NCBI GenBank assembly: GCA_009925805.1
Contig: RFQF01000129.1
Coordinates: forward strand, 1 to 5,808
From: Flavobacteriia bacterium
GTDB lineage: Bacteria > Bacteroidota > Bacteroidia > Flavobacteriales_D > Crocinitomicaceae
Length of the DNA stretch: 5,808 bases
Direction: 5' to 3'
Shown one piece after another: positions 1-5,808 of the stretch (position 1 is its first letter; each line of letters begins with the position of its first letter). The position numbers were made by a program, and so were the translations under genes. The notes under the pieces were generated by a model, which was not told where the DNA came from, searched no databases, and worked only from the letters and a program-made list of their open reading frames with translations.

Positions 1-1304
1 TCGTTTTTGCTCCGCTGTGGCAAAAATTAGACTTCCTTACCGACAACCAGTTTTTACTTTTTCGATTTCCCGGTAGGAGCGGAAAAATCCTCCACTTGTT
101 TCGCGCCCTCTATGTGGGGGGGTTGGTCGTTTCTTTGTCCCTGTGTTTTCATGTTTTAGGGTTTTCCCGGGTGCTTCAAACGTTCTACCACATCGACCCC
201 CAGGTAGCTCTGTGGATCACCGGAGGCCTTTTGTGCCTGTTTGCATTGAAAAATATCTTCGAAATTAAACTGAAACTCGACGCCCTGCATGCGGTAATAT
301 ACTTCGTTAGCTTCGGGATCATTCTTTACGGATTGTGGAATACCCACAACGGTTGGCATGGCCTTTTTACCTTTTTTGTACAACACCCCGAAAAAAAACA
401 ACTCCTTCCGTCTTCCAGCGATACCAGCGCATGGTTTTCCTTACTGGTTTTCGTGGGTGTGCAATGGTGGAGCTGCTACCTCTTCGACGGAGGAGGACCA
501 GAAATGGCCAGGTACACCGCCGTAAAAAATAAACATCATGCCGTGCTCACCGGCTTGTTACCTGTGCTTATTTCCTTTGTTTTGAGCTTTTTTCTGGTAG
601 GCCATAGCCTATGGATATTAGGTTCCGTAGATTTTCAAGAAAAAGCAGAAATTCAATACATCGAGCGAGTTGTTACGGTAGTGCCTGAAGCCTTTAAAAG
701 TTTCGTATTGATCGGGTTCTTCGGAATGTTCATCACCACAGCGGAATCTCTCCTGCATTGGGGCGCTTCGTTCTTAACCCTGGATGGTTTTAAAACCTAT
801 GTCCAACCAAAAGCCTCCGAAAAACGAATCCGTTTCCTTTCCTTCGTTTCCATGGTGTTTTTAGCCTGCTTATCCGTGGTGTTTGCAGGGTATATCGATA
901 GTTTACAAAGTCTCGTAAAGTTCACCTTTTCCATTGCCGCGGGCGTTGCGCCGGTGTACATCTTGCGCTGGGTTTGGTTCCGCATCAATGCGTGGTCGCA
1001 ACTCAGTGCCATGCTGAGCTCGGCCGTTTTCACCTTGCTTTATCCGCAGTTTCATGCGTTCACACCCTTGAAACCTTTCCCCATGGAAGAAGCTCGAATT
1101 GTGGCGGTAACCTTGTTAACGAGCATTGTTTGGTTGCTGGTAACTTGGCTAAGCCCCGATCAACGTGTCGAGGTCCAACAACGCATGCTTCCAATTGTAG
1201 AAAGCCGTTCCCAGTTCCTCCGTCGCTTACTGCTGGCTGTAGGCTTAGGGGTGATCTTATTATGCTTGACAGCAGGAAGCTGGTATTGGATAACCCAAAC
1301 CTAA
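1..1304 (+). CDS. Sodium:solute symporter family transporter, 5'-truncated
   Basis: This is the C-terminal 433 residues of an SSS-family (LeuT-fold) secondary transporter, expected to couple Na+ influx to uptake of a small solute across the inner membrane; the substrate cannot be told. The frame is open to the window edge (first full codon at 3), and residues 2-40 read like the conserved family stretch 'FAPLW..LDFLTDNQF..FR', so the TTG at 96 is not the start. About 100 N-terminal residues are probably missing (inference). Roughly eleven hydrophobic helices are visible, near residues 38-59, 68-85, 94-112, 143-161, 181-205, 232-253, 276-297, 303-321, 334-349, 364-383 and 407-427. The helix with FITTAESLLHWGAS (about 243-256) matches the TM8 Na2-site segment; Thr245/Thr246 fall where SGLT-type carriers have Ser/Ser. 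DGGGPEMAR (162-170) is a diverged form of the glycine-rich GGGYxAQR stretch of related Bacteroidota carriers. The gene converges on parC. Family is firm; substrate is unknown. Confidence 0.85.
   Translation, partial: VFAPLWQKLDFLTDNQFLLFRFPGRSGKILHLFRALYVGGLVVSLSLCFHVLGFSRVLQTFYHIDPQVALWITGGLLCLFALKNIFEIKLKLDALHAVIYFVSFGIILYGLWNTHNGWHGLFTFFVQHPEKKQLLPSSSDTSAWFSLLVFVGVQWWSCYLFDGGGPEMARYTAVKNKHHAVLTGLLPVLISFVLSFFLVGHSLWILGSVDFQEKAEIQYIERVVTVVPEAFKSFVLIGFFGMFITTAESLLHWGASFLTLDGFKTYVQPKASEKRIRFLSFVSMVFLACLSVVFAGYIDSLQSLVKFTFSIAAGVAPVYILRWVWFRINAWSQLSAMLSSAVFTLLYPQFHAFTPLKPFPMEEARIVAVTLLTSIVWLLVTWLSPDQRVEVQQRMLPIVESRSQFLRRLLLAVGLGVILLCLTAGSWYWITQT
1301..1304. other. Tail-to-tail overlap of parC and symporter stop codons
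   Basis: The four bases CTAA contain the plus-strand TAA of the symporter (1302-1304) and, read on the minus strand, the TAG of parC (1303-1301). There is therefore no intergenic spacer between these convergent genes, and any terminator for either transcript must lie inside the opposite gene. I saw no strong GC-rich hairpin with a T-tract within about 100 bases on either side. Confidence 0.9.
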
Positions 1305-3985
1305 TCAAACAAGGTCGGTTGATCGTCGTTCACTTTTTTCGTGAAATCCCACTCCACGGAGTCCGTTCCGGCTTCGTTCGATGCTTCTTCTGCGCTTTTC
1401 TCGATTTCTCCTTCTATTTCAAACGGCACCTCCGTATCCTGCGGCCAAGGCTCTTTGCCTTCGCCAATGGCATGGGTCAGCACAATTTCTTTGACCTTCA
1501 TTTTCGTCACTTGATTTCCTTGCGCCTTCATTCCTTTCACATCGATCGAATCAGCAAGATTTAGCACCAAATCCGGCAGGTTTTTGGTTTCTTTCAATAA
1601 TTTGTTAAATACAACCCGAACTTCAGGTCGATACGCCGTGGAAACCGCTTGCATATAGGAACCTTCGGCCTCGCTAATAAATGAAACGCGTTTGTCGGAA
1701 ACGACCTCGCAAAGGAAGCGTTTCACAAAGTTGATTTCCTTTTCAGCGTCATAATAAACGCATGAAATCGGACGTCGCGGCACCCATTTTTCAAGATGGA
1801 TCATATCCTCATCAAAATGGTTGGAAAGATCAAAGGTACTCAAGCGATATTCTCCATTTTTGTACAAGGAAAGAATGCGGTCGTTTCCTTTAAATTCTCC
1901 CAAAAAGCGTCCTCGGCCCTCGTCGTTCAACCTTCCCACCACGTCATCGAACCAAATTTTACGCGCCGCCAAGGTGCTTCCTCCTACTTCTTTTTGCACA
2001 ATTTTCTGCACGATCTCTTTGGTGACGCGGTTTCCAGCGGAATTTCTTCCTTTAATCAACAGTTCCCCCAAATCGATGTCCCAGCGCAAACGTTTTAAGT
2101 GCGGTCTTGGGCGCAACAAAACGGTTATCACTTCGCGTTCTCCGTTGGGATGCACGGAGAAATACAGCATTTTCGAAGCTTTTGTTCCCTTGGTGAGGTC
2201 GTACTCGGTATCGCGCGTGATGGAATTCACGTAAAAACGCTTCATAAACGTATCGCCCCCTAAGCCGTCTTGGTAGAACATGTGGTAAATCGTCCGGGTA
2301 TCGCCTTTTTTCCACACTGAAGCATAGACAAGCCCTTTCCCCACAAACTTCTTATCGGCCACTTTGGTCACCAACATTTTTCCTGTAGCGAAAAAACAGA
2401 TGATGTCATCGATGTCCGAACAATCACAAATCGGCTCGTTTTTCTTTAAGCCGTGTCCAATGAATCCTTCCTCCGTATCGATGTATAGCTTTCGGTTGGC
2501 AATAATGACTTGCGTCGCACTGATGTTATCAAACACCTTGATTTCGGTTTTGCGTTCGCGTCCCTGCCCAAAACGTTTTTTCAGATCTTTGAAGTACTCT
2601 ATCGCATACTCCACTAAGTTTTCCAGGTGGTGTTTTACTTGCGCCATTTCCTCCTCAATTTTGAGCAAGGCCTCATCGGCCTTCGCCCCATCGAAGCGGG
2701 TAATACGGATCATGGGAATTTGCGTCAGTTTATTCAAATCCTCGTCCACGATCTCACGGATCAACTGCGCTTTAAACGGTTCAAAGCGTTCGTACAAATA
2801 GGTATATAAGGACGCTCGGTCGCTGTACAGCTTGAAATCGATGTACATTTCATGGTTAATGAATAGCTTTTCCAAGGTCGAGAAATGCCATTGGCGCTCC
2901 AACTCGTCCAAACGGATCTCAAGTTCGAGTTTCAACAACGCCACCGTGTGGTCTGTATTGATTTTAAGAATCTCCGAAACACCTAAAAAACGCGGTTTAT
3001 CCCCGTCAATAATGGACGAATTCGGCGAAATAGACACCTCGCAATCGGTGAAAGCATAAAGTGCATCGATCGTTTTATCGGGCGATACTCCCGGTGTCAA
3101 ATGAATGATAATTTCCGCTTCCGAAGACGTGTTATCTTCGATCTTTTTGACTTTAATTTTGCCTTTTTCATTCGCTTTCAGCACGGATTCTATCAACGAG
3201 GTAGTGGTTGTTCCGAAAGGAATTTCATGCACAATTAAGGTCTTGGTATCGGCCTTTTTTATTTTCGCTCGAACCCTTACCCTACCCCCTCGTAATCCGT
3301 CGTTGTAGTTGGTGAAGTCGGCCATTCCCCCGTTCGGAAAATCCGGCACCAGTTCTATTTTGCGGCCACGAAGGTGGTTAATCGATTGTTCGATGAGTTC
3401 TATGAAATTATGCGGAAGGAACTTACAGGCCATTCCTACGGCAATTCCTTCGGCTCCTTGGGCTAGCAGGAGCGGGAATTTCATAGGCAAATTCTCGGGT
3501 TCCTTGTTACGTCCGTCGTAGGAAGCAAGCCAGGTGGTCGTTTTTGGATTAAAGGCTACGTGTAAAGCGAACTTTGACAAGCGCGCCTCAATGTAACGTG
3601 CAGCCGCTGCACCATCACCCGTCAAAGTATTCCCCCAGTTTCCTTGACAATCGATCATGAGGTCCTTCTGCCCGATTTGCACCAAAGCATCGCCTATCGA
3701 AGCATCGCCGTGGGGATGGTACTTCATGGTATTCCCAATGATGTTGGCCACTTTGTTGTAGCGCCCGTCCTCCATTTCGCGCATGGAATGCAGTATGCGC
3801 CGTTGAACCGGTTTAAGGCCATCTTGCAAGGAGGGAACAGCGCGTTCCAAAATCACATAGCTAGCGTAATCCAAGAACCAATTTTCGTAGAGGCCGTTCA
3901 CGGGAACAATGGTCTCATCGATCTTTTTGTTCTCAAACGGATTGTGCTCTTCCGACGGGTTTTGATCCTCGATTTCTTCTGCCAT
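1301..3985 (-). CDS. parC: DNA topoisomerase IV subunit A (ParC)
   Basis: ParC is the DNA-cleaving subunit of topoisomerase IV and decatenates replicated chromosomes as a ParC2ParE2 complex. The 894 residues comprise an acidic N-terminal extension (1-25), the winged-helix/tower breakage-reunion core (about 30-340), the C-gate coiled coil (about 340-480), a long beta-pinwheel DNA-binding domain (about 485-840) and an acidic tail (842-894). The catalytic tyrosine is Tyr131 in AAAARYIEARLSKFA, with Arg130 before it. GIAVGM (180-185) carries the DNA-intercalating isoleucine, Ile181. The quinolone-determining helix reads HPHGDASIGD (90-99), with Ala95 at the usual Ser and Asp99 at the usual Glu/Asp. 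There is no QRRGGKG GyrA box, and the gene directly follows parE, so this is ParC rather than GyrA. About 890 residues is long next to proteobacterial ParC but normal for Bacteroidota. The ATG lies 2 bases after the parE stop, implying coupled translation. The protein ends in QPTLFD, a possible clamp-binding motif. Confidence 0.96.
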   Translation of the reverse strand: MAEEIEDQNPSEEHNPFENKKIDETIVPVNGLYENWFLDYASYVILERAVPSLQDGLKPVQRRILHSMREMEDGRYNKVANIIGNTMKYHPHGDASIGDALVQIGQKDLMIDCQGNWGNTLTGDGAAAARYIEARLSKFALHVAFNPKTTTWLASYDGRNKEPENLPMKFPLLLAQGAEGIAVGMACKFLPHNFIELIEQSINHLRGRKIELVPDFPNGGMADFTNYNDGLRGGRVRVRAKIKKADTKTLIVHEIPFGTTTTSLIESVLKANEKGKIKVKKIEDNTSSEAEIIIHLTPGVSPDKTIDALYAFTDCEVSISPNSSIIDGDKPRFLGVSEILKINTDHTVALLKLELEIRLDELERQWHFSTLEKLFINHEMYIDFKLYSDRASLYTYLYERFEPFKAQLIREIVDEDLNKLTQIPMIRITRFDGAKADEALLKIEEEMAQVKHHLENLVEYAIEYFKDLKKRFGQGRERKTEIKVFDNISATQVIIANRKLYIDTEEGFIGHGLKKNEPICDCSDIDDIICFFATGKMLVTKVADKKFVGKGLVYASVWKKGDTRTIYHMFYQDGLGGDTFMKRFYVNSITRDTEYDLTKGTKASKMLYFSVHPNGEREVITVLLRPRPHLKRLRWDIDLGELLIKGRNSAGNRVTKEIVQKIVQKEVGGSTLAARKIWFDDVVGRLNDEGRGRFLGEFKGNDRILSLYKNGEYRLSTFDLSNHFDEDMIHLEKWVPRRPISCVYYDAEKEINFVKRFLCEVVSDKRVSFISEAEGSYMQAVSTAYRPEVRVVFNKLLKETKNLPDLVLNLADSIDVKGMKAQGNQVTKMKVKEIVLTHAIGEGKEPWPQDTEVPFEIEGEIEKSAEEASNEAGTDSVEWDFTKKVNDDQPTLFD
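1307..1321 (-). other. Candidate sliding-clamp (DnaN) binding motif QPTLF at the ParC C-terminus
   Basis: ParC residues 889-893 read Q-P-T-L-F, followed by a last Asp894 and the stop. Bacterial clamp-binding peptides follow a QL(S/D)LF or looser QxxLF pattern and often sit at protein ends or on flexible tails. Here Gln1, Leu4 and Phe5 match; Pro at position 2 is not the consensus Leu. The motif ends an acidic, low-complexity stretch that looks disordered, so it would be accessible. The residues are directly seen; the binding role is inference. Confidence 0.4.
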
Positions 3986-4000
3986 GGCTATGCTACTTCT
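3986..4000 (-). promoter_or_regulatory. Possible weak ribosome binding site for parC inside the parE 3' end
   Basis: Reading the minus strand, AGAAG (4000-3996) lies 10 bases upstream of the parC ATG and overlaps the last codons of parE; the parE TAG is only 2 bases before that ATG. The match to Shine-Dalgarno is short and the spacing a little long. Bacteroidota often use weak or no Shine-Dalgarno sequences, so stop-start coupling from parE is the more likely source of parC translation. No separate parC promoter can be placed because there is no intergenic DNA. Confidence 0.3.
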
Positions 4001-5808
4001 AATTCTTGTGCATCGCTTTCCCCTTGCGTTGCCTCATCCTTTTCAACCCGTAGGTTGTCAATAATAAACTCTTGCCGCTCGGGCGTATTTTTCCCCATAA
4101 AATAGGATAGAATCGAATCGATGGAGGCTTCTTTACTCAACAGGACTGGTTCGAGCCGAATGTCTGCCCCAATGAAGTGCACAAATTCGTCGGGAGAAAT
4201 TTCGCCGAGTCCCTTAAATCGGGTAATCTCCGGTGCTTTACCCAATTCTTGTATAGCATTCCTGCGTTCTTCCTCGGAGTAGCAATAGAGTGTTTTTTTC
4301 TTATTGCGAACACGAAATAGCGGTGTTTGAAGCACATACACATGGTTTCGTTTCACTAAATCTGGGAAAAATTGAAGAAAAAAAGTCAACAAAAGCATTC
4401 GAATGTGCATACCATCTACGTCGGCATCGGTAGCAATCACAATGCGATTATAGCGTAGGTTATCCAAATCTTCCTCAATATCCAAGGCCGCTTGGACAAG
4501 GTTAAATTCTTCGTTCTCGTACACAATTTTTTTAGTTAACCCATACACGTTCAACGGTTTTCCTCGAAGGGAGAAAACGGCTTGTGTATTCACATCGCGA
4601 GATTTAGTAATGGATCCACTGGCAGAATCACCTTCGGTAATGAACAGGGTGGTTTCTTCGCGCCGCGGATCTTTTTCATCGGTTAGGTGAATTCTACAAT
4701 CCCTTAATTTTTTGTTGTGAAGACTGGCTTTTTTCGAACGATCGCGCGCAATCTTGCGGATACCGGCGAGCTCTTTTCGCTCACGTTCGGCTTGTTTGAT
4801 TTTTTTCTCAAGCGTTTCGGCTACCTCCGGGTTTCGGTGCAAGTAATTATCCAGCTTATCTTTGAGGAAATCGTTCACGAAGGCGCGCATGGACTTACCG
4901 TTGGGTTCGATTTCCTGGGAACCGAGTTTTGTTTTGGTTTGTGATTCAAACACAGGCTCCATGACTTTCACAGAAATCGCTGCCACAATGGATTGTCGGA
5001 TATCCGATGCCTCGTAATTCTTGTTGTAAAAATCCCGAATCACCTTCGCCACCGACTCCCGAAACGCGCTTTGGTGGGTTCCTCCTTGGGTGGTGTGCTG
5101 TCCGTTTACAAACGAATAGTAATCTTCACCATAGGTGCGCCCATGGGTGAAGGCCACTTCAATGTCTTCGTCTTCTAAATGAATGATGGGATAGAGCGGA
5201 TCCCCGTCCATGTTGTTTTCCAACAAATCTTTAAGTCCGTCTTTCGATTGGAACTTTTCTCCGTTCAAGTGGATGCTCAATCCTCGGTTGAGGTAGCAAT
5301 AATTCCACATCATCTTTTCAAGATAGGCCGTTTTGTAGGCAAACTTCTTGAACACCTGTTCGTCGGGAATGAACTCTACATAGGTTCCGTTTTGCTCGTC
5401 ACTCGTTTCCAGTTCCGACTCCAACACGAGGTCGCCCATCGCGAAGGAGGCCGACTTTTTTTGTCCATCACGCACGGCATATACCATAAAATGGGAAGAA
5501 AGTGCGTTCACGGCTTTGGTACCTACTCCGTTCAATCCTACGGATTTTTTAAACGCTTTTGAATCGTATTTACCTCCGGTATTCATTCGAGAAACAACTT
5601 CCACCACCTTGCCCAGGGGAATACCTCTCCCAAAATCGCGCACGGAAACAATTCCATCCTTGACTTTGACTTCAATGCGCTTTCCATTACCCATGACAAA
5701 TTCATCAATGCAATTATCGATGACTTCTTTCACAAGAATGTAAATCCCATCATCGGCAGCGGCACCATCACCCAACTTCCCAATGTACATTCCCGGACGA
5801 AGCCGGAT
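3988..5808 (-). CDS. parE: DNA topoisomerase IV subunit B (ParE), N-terminus cut by window edge
   Basis: ParE is the ATPase subunit of topoisomerase IV; ATP binding closes its N-gate and drives strand passage through the ParC-cut segment. 606 residues are visible. The frame continues past the ATG at 5790 to the window edge as IRLRPG-MYIGKLGDG, the conserved family start region, so that ATG is internal and roughly 20 codons are missing. In visible numbering, the GHKL ATPase domain has EVIDNCIDE (Glu28 catalytic base, Asn32 for Mg2+), DFGRGIP (from Asp58) and GLNGVGTKAVNALS (91-104). The transducer has QTKTKLG (290-296), whose first lysine contacts the ATP gamma-phosphate. The TOPRIM domain has EGDSA (Glu392) and DADVDG (Asp461, Asp463, Asp465), which bind the catalytic Mg2+, followed by RFKGLGE (530-536). 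There is no large TOPRIM insertion of the kind seen in proteobacterial GyrB. The short acidic C-terminus ends at a TAG two bases before parC. ParE is favoured over GyrB because of the parC neighbour. Confidence 0.96.
   Translation of the reverse strand: MRLRPGMYIGKLGDGAAADDGIYILVKEVIDNCIDEFVMGNGKRIEVKVKDGIVSVRDFGRGIPLGKVVEVVSRMNTGGKYDSKAFKKSVGLNGVGTKAVNALSSHFMVYAVRDGQKKSASFAMGDLVLESELETSDEQNGTYVEFIPDEQVFKKFAYKTAYLEKMMWNYCYLNRGLSIHLNGEKFQSKDGLKDLLENNMDGDPLYPIIHLEDEDIEVAFTHGRTYGEDYYSFVNGQHTTQGGTHQSAFRESVAKVIRDFYNKNYEASDIRQSIVAAISVKVMEPVFESQTKTKLGSQEIEPNGKSMRAFVNDFLKDKLDNYLHRNPEVAETLEKKIKQAERERKELAGIRKIARDRSKKASLHNKKLRDCRIHLTDEKDPRREETTLFITEGDSASGSITKSRDVNTQAVFSLRGKPLNVYGLTKKIVYENEEFNLVQAALDIEEDLDNLRYNRIVIATDADVDGMHIRMLLLTFFLQFFPDLVKRNHVYVLQTPLFRVRNKKKTLYCYSEEERRNAIQELGKAPEITRFKGLGEISPDEFVHFIGADIRLEPVLLSKEASIDSILSYFMGKNTPERQEFIIDNLRVEKDEATQGESDAQELEVA

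Noticed and set aside
1271..1284. CAGC-AGGAA-GCTG inverted repeat as a terminator for parC
   Set aside because: The stem is only 4 pairs with no T-tract on the minus strand, and it lies in the last symporter helix codons; chance is more likely.
96..1304. TTG at 96 as the start of the symporter gene
   Set aside because: The frame is open to the window edge, and the 31 codons before it encode conserved SSS-family sequence, so the gene is 5'-truncated by the window instead of starting here.
1329..1345. TTCAC-TTTTTTC-GTGAA inverted repeat as a terminator for the symporter
   Set aside because: The stem is only 5 pairs, the T-run is in the loop instead of after the stem, and the bases encode ParC residues.
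974..1564. 196-codon plus-strand open frame spanning the symporter/parC junction
   Set aside because: It lies in another frame over the symporter and antisense to parC, has no recognisable domain, and its translation is rich in Arg, His, Cys and Phe as expected of a shadow frame.
1821..2234. 137-codon plus-strand open frame inside parC
   Set aside because: It is antisense to the conserved ParC C-terminal domain and has no family-like sequence; several similar antisense frames across parC and parE were dismissed for the same reason.
1301..3985. Assignment of the A subunit as DNA gyrase GyrA
   Set aside because: No QRRGGKG-type GyrA box is present in the C-terminal domain, and the gene is directly coupled to a B subunit of the ParE type.
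3644..4105. 153-codon plus-strand open frame over the parE/parC junction
   Set aside because: It is antisense to the ParC quinolone-determining region and the ParE C-terminus, both strongly conserved; no domain or ribosome binding site supports it.
3988..5790. ATG at 5790 as the start of parE
   Set aside because: Upstream codons in frame read IRLRPG directly before MYIGKLGDG, the conserved type IIA topoisomerase RxRPGMYIG motif, so this methionine is internal.

Overview
The window carries parts of three protein-coding genes packed end to end, with almost no non-coding DNA. The parE and parC protein sequences have the layout and motifs typical of Bacteroidota: a ParC of almost 900 residues with a long C-terminal domain, a compact ParE, and parE immediately followed by parC. 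The moderate base composition and the type of sodium:solute symporter also fit. A flavobacterium-like member is my best guess, but the sequence cannot settle the family or genus.

Layout. From the left edge to 1304 on the plus strand lies the 3' part of a gene for a sodium:solute symporter (SSS) family membrane transporter; its 5' end is outside the window. On the minus strand, parE enters from the right edge, lacking only about its first 20 codons, and ends at 3988. After a 2-base gap, parC runs from 3985 to 1301. The parC and symporter stop codons overlap tail to tail by four bases (1301-1304).

Function. ParE (ATPase and TOPRIM) and ParC (DNA cleavage and reunion, plus DNA-wrapping C-terminal domain) form the heterotetrameric type IIA topoisomerase IV, which unlinks daughter chromosomes. 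Their 2-base spacing points to co-transcription and translational coupling, which suits a stoichiometric complex. The symporter has no evident functional link and is simply the convergent neighbour.

This is essentially ordinary core genome. I found no RNA gene, mobile element, CRISPR array, repeat family or new multi-gene system. The most interesting detail is the extreme C-terminus of ParC: a short acidic, probably disordered tail ending in QPTLFD, which resembles the QxxLF motif used by bacterial proteins to bind the DnaN sliding clamp. The other points worth checking are an alanine at the main quinolone-contact serine position of ParC, the terminator-free convergent overlap, and the divergent signature motifs of the symporter.
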